The position numbers and the translations under genes were made by a program. A stretch of DNA of 64,000 nucleotides, taken from Sarcomyxa edulis (lineage: Eukaryota > Basidiomycota > Agaricomycetes > Agaricales > Mycenaceae). Location of the stretch: contig QUOL01000009.1 in assembly GCA_009761415.1 (NCBI GenBank), forward strand, positions 248,001-312,000. The letters run 5' to 3'. This document shows positions 31,507 to 43,520 of this stretch, piece after piece (the first letter of the stretch is position 1; each line of letters opens with the position of its first letter). The notes beneath the pieces are model-generated. The model was not told the DNA's origin. It searched no databases and saw only the letters and a list, made by a program, of their open reading frames with translations.

Positions 31507-31776
31507 TGATAAAATATGAGTATATTATCAGGTTTTACGGTCTCTCCTTTCATACGTACCTTGCGCTAGGCGCACCAGACTTTCGTTACTTTAGTTACTC
31601 ACAGTCACGGTCACACCTCAGCGACGTTCTCTCAACGTTCCGCTGAGGTGAGTACAGTAGAATCTCCGTATCTCTTACTATCTACTCACTATACCTATAG
31701 TTCATTCATTCTTATTAGGTATAGTCAATATAGCGACGTTCTCTCAACGTTCCGCTGAGTTCATTCATTCTTATTA
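31507..31776 (+). repeat. 3' LTR of copia-2
   Basis: Identical to the 5' LTR over 270 bases, with both block copies and the 53-nt intron-like segment (31648-31700). Preceded by gagtgggag and followed by the target duplication caatt. Confidence 0.94.
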
Positions 31777-31910
31777 CAATTGGTAACGATAGAGGACTAT
31801 ATATCTACTTCTTGGACTATGCTTCACTGGTTGGACCCTACGAACTCGAACGGATGAATATACAAATTCATATAATCGTCAAGAGGCCTCCTAGAAATGG
31901 TTGAATGTAT

Positions 31911-32821
31911 TCACGAACAATTGACTCGGGCCACCTTGGTAACGGTGACTGTAGTAGTCGTGGTCGTAGTCGTGACTGTGAAATCCCCGTTCTCTAGAAG
32001 CCGTAAACCTTCCGCGTCGATGATAGTGTCAGCCGTTGTAGAGACAGAATCATGCAAGGTCATTGAACCTGTGGAATCGATTGCAGGTGTGCAGGGCTTC
32101 CCTTTCACAACAGTGCCGCTGAATGCGACCGCTATCAATCTCCACAATTGAGTCGGTTGATTTGAGTGCTCTTGTTGGAGTTGTATCTGACTCGTCGACG
32201 TCAAACGGGACTATACACAAAGACCAGAAAAAACGTACCTGACCATTCCCTGCATCGGGGCTACTCAAATCGAAGTTAAACTGGGTGTTCGGCCAGAGAA
32301 TACTATAAATGAGACGAGCCACATTTATAACGAATGATGGGTACCACTGCAGGGCCAGATGAACATACCGCCAAGTTCCTTCTTCAAAGGTATCTGCCTC
32401 TACTTCCCAACTGACAGGGAACAAACTAGCAATTAACGAAACACCGTCTCCAACTCCAGAGTCGACGGTGATGTAGTGGCCACTATGGACACTTCGGATA
32501 GAATATCCAGCGCCGAGGGCCACGAAGTCCCACTATTGTATTTCGGCTATCAGTGTGGCACAAGCAAGGATAGAGACAATCGTATGAACCTGCTGATTCT
32601 CCCATCCGTGTTCGGGGAATCCTGTATTCCAGGCCATCGTTGAGCACCGCATATCCAGAAGCTGACTCCATCATACCGATTATGGACTTGTTATCCCATC
32701 CGGATAAGTCTATGGCAACGCCGGTTTTGTTGTTGACGATCTTGTAGATGCCTGGGTCCAATCTCAGCTCCTTGGAGGTGGTAGAGGAGTCTGAGTCGGT
32801 CATGATATATGAGGGAGACAT
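31911..32821 (-). CDS. Ricin-B/CCL2-like lectin, paralog 3, with C-terminal extension
   Basis: Five exons (32821-32677, 32621-32590, 32532-32369, 32302-32239, 32186-31911) join to 226 residues; a second Met at 32803 is an alternative start. The trefoil pattern of paralogs 1 and 2 recurs: GIYKIVNNKTGVAIDLSGWD, IIGFPEHGWENQQWDFVALG, GHYITVDSG, VSWEVEADTFEEGTWRILWP, NQPTQLWRL. Exon 3 is again 164 nt. The first intron lies 6 nt further into the gene than in the paralogs, and the end differs: after the last repeat there are about 75 extra residues with a Thr/Val run (TVTTTTTTTTVTVTK). It is convergent with paralog 2 across copia-2. The sugar bound cannot be told from the sequence. Confidence 0.75.
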
Positions 32822-33716
32822 GCGATGAGAGCTGAGGTAGATGACAGTGTGTAGCCACGAGGACGAAGCAAGTCAACATGCGGCAGATGCAACAGTCCAA
32901 TGAGGCATCTGAAAGTTGAAAAGACATTTTTTCCAAAGCGACACACACGTCACATGTTATACAGGAATAGTAGCCAAGTTTACCATAACAGTGCGTTGCG
33001 AGGTTTTCCGGTGCCTATCAAGTTAAGTAAGAGAATGCTGTGGTAAGAGACGTCAATGTACTCCGGACGGTAATCACAATGGAAACTCGATGATTTATCT
33101 GAAATTGCTACACATATACCGGCGAAGGTGTCAAGACCAAAGTGAGTGGAGTCATAATCGATATGTCCTAGCATCGAATATCCGTTGACCAATACGTCGA
33201 TTGTAACGGGCCGAGTGCTGACAGTGTCAGATCAACGGTGACAGTCAGAATCCAGGCTGAATGCATTCGAAGGATACGTAGGTCCAGCATCGTAAGAAAG
33301 ACGGGAATCGAGAGCAGGGCGGAAGTCGAGCGAAGTGTAACGGTAGCATTCAGAATGAGTAGGCCGGCGTGTCTGAGAAAGGGAAGATTTTGTCCCAAAA
33401 CTCAAAAGCTGCAGGCCACTGATTTCAATAAATCCAAACATTATTTTTAGCTCAAAGTGACGCCGTGCTTCCGTGTGCACAGCCACATCTCGGCCTGAAC
33501 CTCTACCTGTAGCCTGTAGGAGGTCGACGGACGCTCAACTCTCTTTTATTCTTCTCTTTTATTCTCGAGGTAACAACAGGTTACTTACCATACCATACGT
33601 TGGCCAGGAAACGCTCGCAGAAGCCTGGTATAACTGCTAGTTCACTGCTAGAGTCTGTTCTTTGACTGTTCTCCTGACATGATCTGACCGGTATATCTCC
33701 AGATCCTTATTTGCCT
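32822..33716. other. Intergenic region without a supported gene
   Basis: 895 bp between divergent genes. Short minus frames (33168-33486) lack conserved features. It should contain the promoters of lectin 3 and of the gene at 33717. Confidence 0.5.
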
Positions 33717-36700
33717 ATGGTTCATAGGCCAGCGGATTCTCGTCTATTGGCGAACCTTCTGAGCCACGAAAAAGATTATTCGAAGTACCTAGTCACTCTA
33801 CTTGAGTCTTCAAATGCGTCTCTGGCTTCATTCTCAGCCTACGCGGCAGCTTCCTCTCCCCCTGCTTCGCATGCCATACTTGCCGTAGCAGGATCCTTAG
33901 CAGGTGCCGACGACGCTTTGAGACATTACGCGTCGGCCGTCGAACAATGGCGCGAACACCTCACGGCCTTGAAAACCCTCGAGGAAGAGGTCGGCAACAT
34001 CATGCGCGACAGAGAGATATTGTCTGTCAAGCTAGTCCTCATGCCTTATCGTATCTCATACTGAACCCATCCGCAGCGTTACTCGCCTCATAAAAGCGTC
34101 CAAGAATCAGAAACCCAGCCGTGACTCGCTTCTCCTGAATCAGCCTTACACCTCTGGTGGATCGTCTTCTTCCATCAGATCAGAATTCTCTCTCACGTCA
34201 TCTTCAAAACTGACGTCCGCACAAGCCGAATTGCAAGCATGCGAGGCTCATCTCGCTGTGAAAGAGCGAGAACTAGAAGTTCGACGAATCTCAGCTATTC
34301 GTGATGGAATGACCGTTAGATGTCAGGCAATGGTGGAGTGCGGCTGGGCTTGGGGTGAGATGGGTAAAGAAGCTATGCGAGCTCTCGAAACTCTCAGCGT
34401 CGGAGGTTCGTATCGGTTAAATCACACCCTAAATCCACAACTAATTCTTAACCCTATCTACAGAACACCAACACCCACCCCGACCGCCCCTCTCCCAGTC
34501 CCCCTCAGAGGAATCTAACTATCGCGATTATAACTCCACGAAACCGCTCCCAGATCCCCGCCCCTCGTCCGACCTCTCGTCCCTCGCGCCTTCCCAATCT
34601 GCGTCCCAAATCAACCTCGCAGAATCTTCAGACCAGAATCACTCTTCCCTACAAATTCCACCAGCCCACTCCATCTCCGAATTCGCCTCCTTACCCACGA
34701 GCACGAGCACGCCATCTCTTCGTTCTCTCCCCGTAACGCCGCAGTCGAGACATATCCTCAGCCGAAGGATCACCGAGGAAGATCTTCAGCCTAGTGGTGG
34801 GAGCAGCGATGAAGAAGAAAAGGAGATTGGGCCTGTGGAAGTTGTTGAGAACCCGCGATTCGCGGGAGGCACCAATTCGTCCAATTCTCCTTCACCAGGG
34901 TTAGGGAAGAAATTCTCTCTCCGACATGGTGCTAAATCTGATTTGGGGCCGACAACGTCGAGTACGAGTATCTCGGGGTTGCCTCGAAAAGGTGGGTTCT
35001 TTGGGAGTTTGAAGGGCCTGTTCAGGTCTCACAAGGGAGACAGGGATAGGGATAGGGACAGAGATGGAGGGAGTGACAGGGAACCAGAACGGGCTACGAC
35101 GACACCAACGAAGAAGACGGGAGGTTGGGCGACGAGGACTGATCGGAACTTGAGGGGAGGAGACAGTTCGGACGAAGATGAGGTGAATGGGACGCCTTTC
35201 GTACCTGTGATGAGCAGTCCTAGTGCTGGGAACAGATCACGTACGATGAGTGAATCGGGTGTCGGGCTGGGGAACAGGTTGAGGAAGACGAGTACTGTCA
35301 AGCGGAAACCGAAGGTGTCTGCGAGTTTACCGACCTCGGATGTGGGCAGTGGTGCTGGGGGAGACGGTGCTAAGAAGGCTGAGGAGTGGCTCGGTGAACA
35401 GGGGCTTTTCATGCAACAAGGGAAAGAGCCGAAGAAATTGTTAGGAAAAAACGGCGACGACGATGATGGTGACGGCGAGAAAGGCTGGGCGACTGATGGA
35501 GGTGCTCCACGGACTGTAGCGCGCAAAAAATCGAAAGTAAAGAAGGCTGGAACGAGACCTGGATTACTTGCTGAACCTCCTGCCATGGACTCAAACTTAT
35601 CGAGGAATTCTTCGATCACGAGCTCGATGAGTGCACCCCTGATAGCCAAACCAAAAACGGGGGTAGCGAGAAGGGCTTCTGTGGGCCATGCGCCCGCCGT
35701 GCCCACTCGTACGCCTAGCCATAGTGCTGGTGCTGGTGTTGGTGGCCATAAGAGGGCTATGACCATCGATCACGCTACACCTCCGAAGAGAATCAATCTC
35801 CCGCCACCGCATGCAGGAGGAGGGCAGGGTGGTGCGAGTTTGATGAGTATTGTAGAAGATGTTGCGAAGCAGAATAGACTGGGATGGAGCCCTACGGATG
35901 GGTTGATGAGTATTGGTGGGACCACGAGGAAGGTTGGTCCAGGTACGAGGATGGGAACGGGCACGGGCACGGGCACGGAGACTACAATGGAAGTCATCAA
36001 AGCACCTCGTAGTATTACTCGAAGGGAGATCGATTCTACGACCATGCCAACGGACGTAAAGCGAGGGAGGAGCTCGGACGCGATCACCACTCAAACTCTC
36101 CCATCTGAACGTAGGACTCCGACACCCCCAGCCGACGGTCCTACACCGCCTAGAACCGTCAACCATGGATCCCTTTTAACACCAAGCAGACCTGCAATGT
36201 CACCGTTAAGGAGTGCCATGCGTAATCCGAGTCGGACACCATCACCTATGCCTCAGCTTCCTTCAACAAGCCCAGAACCCCAATCGCCCCTTTCAGTGAC
36301 AACCCCATTGCCTAATGGCAATGCGCTGGCACCTCCTGAGCTCAAAGCAAAAGGGAAGACTCCAGAAACTCAGAGTTCTGATGGCGCATCTATTTCATCG
36401 TACGAGACAGGTCACGAATCATTCGATGACGGCGAAGGTGATGAAACGGAACACGAACATTCACCCGAGCCAAAGACGCACCCACTTCCACCCGTACCCG
36501 CATCTCCACCTCATTCCCCAGCGCCCCTCCGCCTTCCCGATAACCAACATCTCCTGCAATCTTCTTTGAACTCAAATCACAATCATCTAGGATCCGACCT
36601 GTCAACATCGACCGCCTCTACTGAACTTGCTTCCAGCTCCCCAAAACGGCGTAAAAGCGTTCGTGTATCCCTTCAACCGACATTTTCTCCTACTCCTCCA

Positions 36701-36901
36701 GCTTTAGAATCGGACGACGAGTCTGATCATGCACCCTGGAATGGAAAATCTACGGGATGGCAAACCCGAAATCATCATCACAGTGGTGATGGCGAGGTAA
36801 AGGATATGTGGGAAGATTCTAGCGACGAGGATCCTGAATACCAGAAAGCCAAACGGTTACTCTCTAGAGCTGGAAAAAAGCACGACAAGAAGCGTCGCTA
36901 G
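33717..36901 (+). CDS. Long basic low-complexity protein with a helical (possibly I-BAR/Ivy1-like) head
   Basis: Three exons (33717-34021, 34077-34405, 34464-36901) join to 1023 residues. Residues 1 to about 210 are helical: RLLANLLSHEKDYSKYLVTLLESSNASL, a small-residue-rich helix (AVAGSLAGADDALRHYASAVEQWREHL), then LQACEAHLAVKERELEVRRISAIRDGM and GWAWGEMGKEAM. This looks like a BAR/IMD-type coiled-coil membrane-binding domain as in fungal Ivy1-like proteins, but that is tentative. The rest is disordered, rich in Ser/Pro/Thr and charge, with a basic FFGSLKGLFRSHKGDRDRDRDRD, a Gly-Thr repeat and an acidic tail ending in a Lys/Arg cluster. No catalytic motif. Possibly a vacuolar or cortical scaffold. 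The first intron uses an unusual donor, GTCTGT. Confidence 0.7.
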
Positions 36902-37217
36902 AGCCGCCTGACGCTATCCATCTTATACATTCATCTTTCATTCACGGACCAACACAACTACACTCTTTTTTTTCTGTATACTTTATCTTTCTACCATACA
37001 TCTCGGTCTATAGTTTTGTATATTACATGTTGTATATTCCTGGGTAATATCGCAATGCAATCTGTCTATAAGGTCGTTTCTCGATAGTATCATCCTGGGC
37101 CGCTTACATAATCCTCTATCAGTGGCGGGGTCCTCTATTCTCTCTAAAACTTTTCGTCGTTCGCTGAGAAGCACAACTCGCCTTTTACTTTGTTTTCTAT
37201 CACCGGAACTTGACAAC

Positions 37218-37918
37218 ATGTCTGAAGAGGAGCAAGCCCCCCAAACTCAGGACGAGGTAAAAACCGAAGACCCGAACGCGACCATCAACATCAAGGTGCG
37301 TTTTTCCCAGTATTAATATTCGAACAACCCCTGTGGCTCCAAAACATATCAGCTTTTCATTATCTATTGTGAGTGGTAATGAATTCAAAACTAATCGACA
37401 TGTATCTCGTATCATAGGTTGTGAGCTCGACTGGTGACGAAGTGTTTTTCAAGATAAAACGCTCCACCAAGCTCAGCAAGCTCCAGGGCGCTTATGCCAA
37501 CAAGGTGGGCAAGGATGTTAGCAGTATTCGGTGAGTACATACATGTCACTTCTATTCTACCATCAATGGCGCGCGTTATCAGCAAACGATCTTGACCTTT
37601 TGCCTTGTTCGAGTTTGGAGTTGGGCGGACGCTGATCATGTGCGATTTTATTCAGATTTTTGTACGATGGTGCCCGAATAAACGATGATGATACGCCGTC
37701 GTCTCTTGAGATGGAGGATAACGGTACGTGCCAGTGCATCGTAAAGCAATTCCATCTAACAAACACTTCTTACTATCTGTAGATACTATCGATGTCATGG
37801 TTGAACGTACGTTCCGTTTTGTTCCTTTCACTTACACTTCCAGGACGTCTATATACTCACAACGTTGCGCGATTTCTCCACAGAGGTCGGGGGTATGAGC
37901 CGTCATACATCTTCCTAG
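37218..37918 (+). CDS. SMT3: SUMO (Smt3) precursor
   Basis: Five exons (37218-37295, 37418-37530, 37656-37723, 37783-37806, 37884-37918) give 105 residues. After a flexible acidic N-terminus comes the ubiquitin-like fold: INIKVVSSTGDEVFFKIKRSTKLSKLQGAY, DVSSIRFLYDGARINDDDTPSSLEMED, DTIDVMVEQVGG. The mature protein ends at the Gly-Gly; seven residues (MSRHTSS) follow and must be removed by a Ulp-type SUMO protease before conjugation to lysines through E1/E2 enzymes. The N-terminal VKTED contains a possible self-SUMOylation lysine. It is a single host gene with no sign of transfer. Alternative Rub1/Nedd8 is excluded by the N-terminal tail and the DGxRI..DDTP motif. Confidence 0.93.
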
Positions 37919-39701
37919 TTGGTCAGGTCCCCATCTTCCCCTTTCCCCGCTGGATTATATTTTTTTGTTCCTCAATTGCTCTCGTTTATTACAACTCTGC
38001 ATGTATCAAGCCGACTACTTTCCTATTATACGCCCTTGCCAAGTTTCACACGTCATCCTGCCTGCTAATCCTGAATCGCAAGACCGCTTCCTTCTTCGTT
38101 CGAGAGAAAAACGTGGCTATAGGACGGCTTTTGATTCTGTGTTCAGTGTCGCAGGAAGATGACCCGATTTTAGACTGGAAAGGCCGAAACTTTAGGACGA
38201 CACCTATAGCTACTTACATCTGATTCTGTTTACTGCAGACCATTGTATTCAAGCTCTTGTGCTCCTATCGTCGCGGGGGTCGGCCATGCCTATAGCATCC
38301 CCGTACGTGTGCCATGTACGTGTGCTTTCAGATTCTGAGGCTGAAGGATGTTTCTGTCTTCTAACTTGCCTCGCCGCTACGCATCGAACCTGGATTCTGG
38401 TGAGTCTTGCGCACCAACCACCCTCATGCTGATGCTGATCTCGTCAATCTTTTTGAAACCCGTGCATTTAGACTTTCCCGCTGTAACACGTTATGGGGCG
38501 GTATCTCGACTTCCGTAATGCCTTTTCTGAAGAATGCTCTCGAAGTATGGCTGGCTTGTCAGGATGCGTCATTATGACAACGGGCTCGCTGCACTTGGGC
38601 ATTTCGACTTGCGATATGCATCAACGACTAAAACCATTGAATACCAGCACTCTCAACTTCCTTCCGCGAAGCCTTTGCAAAGGTACACATTCATATACAC
38701 CCTCGAAATCATTGCAATCTCTTACTAGTAATGCCATGCCTGTTGCAGCGGATCTCTGTAAGATCAAGTATGAATCTCGGAAGGGATTGTGGGTCAACGC
38801 GGGATGCGTAGTCCTACGGTACACATCCTTTTCTTGCAGTTGCAAATGTAGGTCAAAGGTGAGTGGATGTGTCTTTCTGTATGCGTGATGATAGTGCGTT
38901 CAAGCTCAAACCCACACACACAAAGTAACTCAGGATATATATGGCCACCACGAGTCCGTGGCGAGCTAACTGCATGCTGTACCCAACTTGGTTACGAACA
39001 GCAGAAATGGAAGTATGCATCACCCTCTCCGCCCTCGGATCGTCCGAATCTTGTACAACTCAGTTCCACAAAGTACTTGCGATCTTCTCTGGGTATGCTT
39101 CTTCCGCGAGATTAACTTGCGTTTCGAAACCCCGCGGCTAGTCGCGGTCGACCCTCGGGTCAGGCCATATTGCTAGGAAGGCAGGGAGATATGGCTCAAG
39201 CTCCATGTTTCAATTACCTGGCCTCCGAGTTGTAGCCTACGCCTGCTGGATTGTGCGTGTGGTAACTTTAATGCACTGCGCCAGAATGACCAACTGACCT
39301 CGGACTGTGAGCGTCCCCATACGCTACTACAATTCACTACTTGACTACTAACGATTCATTGACGTAGACAGAATGCTTCAAATTAATAATAACGAGACTT
39401 TGATAAGCAGGTCTACCATGCGGATCCCATTGACTTAGCCTGCATCAAAATCTCGCCGAGGCTACGGGAGCCCACGATTCACGCCTCCTGCGAAGATCTA
39501 CCACCAAATCGACTTCTCTGATTTTAGACGATAGATCATGATGTTGTGCGTGCTCCTTGCTCCTAGCATATCCTACTTTTGGTATAAAGTCCGTTCTCTT
39601 GCCGCGTCCCAGACACTTTTTCCTTTCCTTTCCAGCAAACATCTTCAACGCGAACGCAGACTCGAACTCGACGTCCCCTTCAACCTCAACCACTATACGC
39701 C
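37919..39701. other. 1.8-kb region with no convincing gene
   Basis: Short plus-strand frames (for example 38534-38728 and 38941-39141) sit near possible GT-AG pairs (38400-38470, 38683-38727), which hints at a spliced transcript. No protein family is visible. It may hold a non-coding RNA or a decayed gene. Confidence 0.4.
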
Positions 39702-40471
39702 ATGTCTCTCACTAGAGTTGTGCTCACGACTATGCAAGCGATCTTGGATCATAAAGCATTCACGCCTCCTAATCCAACCGCGCCAGAACGGCGATATCAC
39801 ACGGAGCAACATTGGCTCCTCAAGATAGCTCCAGCAGTGTTCATGGTCAGTTATTAATCCCTGCTCTACACGTACACTTCTCTTACAGCAAAAATATCGA
39901 ACCGTAGATGCAGAAATACTTTCTCTGGCTCTGCGCAACCTTCGAAGCTGTATCCTACATAGCCGAAATATCGCAGTACCCCCTCCCTCCCATCTTATCC
40001 TCTCCCCACTCCCTCTCCCCCATTCTAATTTTACCCAGCTCCAACATCCGTCTAACGCCCTTCCTCTTCATCGGCTTCCTTCTCGTTACCTTTGGCGCCT
40101 TCCTCCGCCTCAAATGCTTCTCTACCCTCGGCCAATTCTTCACATTCGACCTAACAATTCACCCCTCCCACAAACTCGTCACCACCGGTCCTTACGCGTG
40201 GGTCCGGCATCCAGCGTATACGGGGTCGATGATGATGGTGGCGGGGATCGCGTTATCGCAGTTGACGCCTGGGAGCTGGATGACGGAGTGTGGGCCTTTG
40301 AGGGTGGTGGGGACTGCCTTCGTGATTTTGGCGGTTTGGTGGGGGTGGACGGTGTCGGTGGGTGTTAGCCGGGCGAGAGCGGAGGATAGGGAGATGAGGA
40401 AGTTGTTTGGGGGCGAGTGGGATGCTTATGCGTTGAGTGTGCCGAGTTGGTTTCTTCCTGGGGTTTGTTAG
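39702..40471 (+). CDS. STE14: Isoprenylcysteine carboxyl methyltransferase (Ste14/ICMT)
   Basis: Two exons (39702-39845, 39908-40471) encode 235 residues. ICMT methylates the exposed C-terminal prenylcysteine of CaaX proteins such as Ras/Rho GTPases and mating pheromones, at the endoplasmic reticulum. Membrane helices are visible at about residues 48-65, 90-110 (TPFLFIGFLLVTFGAFLRL) and 170-190 (VVGTAFVILAVWWGW). The cofactor-binding signature is present: GPYAWVRHPAYTGSMMM (RHPxYxG), followed by RARAEDREMRKLFGGEWDAY, which matches the family's E-E/R-...-FG-x-E-(W/Y)-x-x-Y C-terminal motif. Length agrees with yeast Ste14 (239). The gene is compact, GC-rich at its 3' end and shows no defect. 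The specific substrate set cannot be told. Confidence 0.9.
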
Positions 40472-40664
40472 ATTGGGTTCGGCCAGTGTTTGACTATTGC
40501 GCGTAAGATAAGATAAAAGATTATGTATTATCATCCATTTCCGTGAGTCTCTTCATCTTTCCTCTTCCTTTTAGTCGTCCTTTCCTCAAGGATACTAATA
40601 CCATTATTATTTGGGATAGCATTTTAGATGCATTTGCACTGCCCCGCACCTCACGTGCACATCC

Positions 40665-40672
40665 TATAAAAG
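40665..40672 (+). promoter_or_regulatory. TATA box of an unassigned transcript
   Basis: tataaaag is set in GC-richer DNA about 50 bp before a pyrimidine-rich, leader-like sequence. It is the best core promoter in the gene-poor region; direction is plus. Confidence 0.45.
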
Positions 40673-42179
40673 CCACCCACCAACCACAACCGTCCATGGA
40701 TCCTACTTAGACTCGAGCTTGAGCTCGTTCTCGTTCTTCCTTCCAAGCTTGTTCCTAGTTATATCCGTTCCTTCTCGTACGCCTCCTTTTCCCCTCACAC
40801 CGTTACCCTTACATTTATCGATTTTGATTTCGTAAACAAAAGACTGGTATAGACGCTGGCGGACTCTTTCTTCTTCCTTCCCTTTCCCACTACCTTGACG
40901 GTCGCGATACCAGATACCTTCTATTATATAGATACCCGCGCCGTGCGTTCTGAGACCATCTCCTTTCCTTTCTAATCCTTTTGGGCGTGTCCTATCAACG
41001 ACAATTTCTCATCTTCATCTCATATCTCGGAGTCGGCTCTCTGCGAGATCTATCCCTTTCTCTCCTTTCTTTCATTATCAACGGCGAATCTGAACCGTGA
41101 CAGAGGACGGATATACAATTTCCACATTCGACGATTCGAAGAAGCTCTGTGCTGCGCGTGTCTTTGAGTCTGACTGACTGAACTGACTGACTGACTCGCA
41201 GGTCTTCTTCATCTTCCTTCTTTCTCACAGTCTCTCTTCGAGCTCCTTGCGGCATCTCGGTTGCCTTGGAAAATGCCTTTCTTCGAGCCTTCGACGTGCG
41301 GTCGCAATCTAATCTCAATGTTTCAGGGTTGTCTCATCATAGCTCTCAGCTAGCAGACAGAGGCACCTTGAAACGGAACCAAAACGCGTAAAAATAACTT
41401 GTGGCCGTATCGTTTCTCTTTATCGTGACTTAGCCTTTACCTTTACAGTATACTGTAAAGTCTCCGATAACTCTAAGACTCGGATTCGGATTCAGACTCT
41501 CACAGATCGTGGTAAGTCTCACCTTTGATTCTGATTCCGAGTCTCCGTTCCAGTGGATGTGTACTCACGTGTGTAATCGTAGAGATTAGGGTATATCGCC
41601 CTCTTCATCTACTTACTCAATGGCAGACACACTCATAACTCAGTGAGTCCTACCATCGACGTATTATTATCAATGTGTACATACTAACTCTTACACTTTT
41701 TACTACTACCAGGAGAAATGATCTTAGACTTTTCTGCCGTCAAACACTTGATTACTCTCGGTCTCCGTGTCCGTGTCATCTTTAATCTTACTCGAGCAGA
41801 TAGGTTATTCTACTTATCCTTCATCCCGCTAGAGTATGTACTCACCACCACGCACGCACGCAATCTTTTAGGAATGATACTTTCTACTTTTCCACCGGGT
41901 AAGTATGGTTATTATTATGTTGGGTGCCATGACAGCATCCGGCGGACCGTTTCGTTCACTCGAGCGGCTTGTATGCTTATACTCCTCTGCTCTTCGAGTT
42001 TGAGGGTTGCCGGTGTATCGAAGGATCCACTCAGTGAGAATGAGTAGTCCTTCGATGAGTATAGTACCCTCATCCATTCTTGGTTCGCCACCTTCCACTC
42101 CAGTTGGACTTCACTAAACCCCAGCAGCAGATCGGCCGACTTGCCAGTTTGACCTCACCGTCGACTTCGACTTATCTCG

Positions 42180-43520
42180 CACAAGTGCATTCCAACTTCT
42201 AGAAGTCAGAATCTCGCGACCTATACGAAGGAACGAATTTTTGGGGGCTCGGAGTCACGGTACCGTATTTTTGCACATTCGACAAGATCTCTCGCTATCT
42301 CTCGGCTTGTCGTTATTCGCGGACATTTCATTTAACAGAACAGATCTGTTCTAACAACTTCCGGACTAATTCTAGACGTAGAAGGGATATTTCCGACATG
42401 TCTGTGTCTATATTCTTGTCGTCAGCTCCAACTCCAACTCCGTCTACGTGGCAACAGTCTGCAGATCCGTTTCTGTTTCAGACTAAATCCAGCTTGGGAT
42501 CTTCCGACCTGCTAGTGCATTGTCGATATCTATATATCACAATGCAATGCGCTCCAACTCTTTCGACGTGGCGATACCAACAGGCCGTTCGAACCCATAC
42601 AAGTCTTCTCACCGGTACATCGTTGGGAGTTGTGATATAACCTCACGGCCGACCGGCTTCAACTAGAATGCCTATCTCTGTCTTGTTTACCTGGTCCTGG
42701 AAGTCCTCAAGTCTCGACCTTTGACCTTTGGACCTTATCACTCTCACTGCTTTCAACTATTTCCAGACAAGGAATTTTCGGACCGAGCGATATGTGGGTT
42801 GCACGGTCCATGTCTATAACTATAGCTATATCTTGCGACTCGAATTCTGGAAGTCAGGACGCGTCTCGCGGCTTCTTATTCTGACTGAGGCCACCCCCAT
42901 CGAGTATATCTATTTTCTTCACGGTTGGCTCCACCTCCAACTTTATCAATATTCTATATGTCGATGATCTACGCTGGGCTTCGAATTATATTTCGACCGA
43001 CGCGTATAGGGTCATTGCTTATCGTTTATTTCTCACGGGTCAATTTGTGGATGTTAGCACGCGTATCGCGACCTTTCACGGAGTCTCTACATACTGGGGT
43101 GTGTCTATTTCTTTACGGTCGGCTCCAACTCTATCTATACATAATCTACGGCGAAGTTTGAAAGAAGACTGTAAATTTCTCACCGCCGCAGGAGGAACAT
43201 TGCTGGATAATCGGCCGACCGTCGTCTACTGCTATGATACAAGTATAGCCTGAGCGGGGTTCTGGAAGCTCAAGTTGTGCGGTGACTTCGCGGTCTGTTT
43301 ATTGGTAGTAGCACCACATACACACTTGTAGTTCCACTGTGACTTTGTGGACTATGACCAGGTGGACCTTGCTTGCACCAACACCATACGTGTCTCTGGA
43401 GTCGCGACCTTTTGCAGATACGTTGATACTATTTCGAGTATGGCATCTTCCGACCGGTAGGCCTACAAGAGTGACCGGCTTGTCCAACGTCCAGTTCAAG
43501 TTTAGTGTCTCTATATATAG
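42180..43520 (+). repeat. Array of degenerate repeats
   Basis: A motif like tctggaagtc...tcgcgacct recurs with variation at about 42196, 42698, 42848, 43060, 43260 and 43393. A second motif, cggtcggctccaactctatc-like with preceding tctatttctt, recurs at about 42410, 42905 and 43105. Units are spaced roughly 150-250 bp and no frame runs through them. Confidence 0.5.

Larger units (their letters stand above)
10573..31776 (+). mobile_element. Ty1/copia LTR retrotransposon (copia-2) split by nested insertions
   Basis: Identical 270-bp LTRs (10573-10842, 31507-31776) and the target duplication caatt (10568-10572, 31777-31781) define the element. Removing the Harbinger/KDZ composite (with ATT duplication) and the 264-bp MITE leaves an element of about 5.1 kb with one gag-pol frame, close in size to copia-1. 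LTR sequence differs from copia-1, but the internal repeat-plus-intron plan, the primer site and the gggag before the 3' LTR are shared. Identical LTRs mean the element and everything nested in it are recent. Confidence 0.94.

Noticed and set aside
35029..35766. 245-codon minus-strand ORF
   Set aside because: It is antisense to the disordered part of the gene at 33717-36901. Its proline/serine bias follows from the opposite strand.
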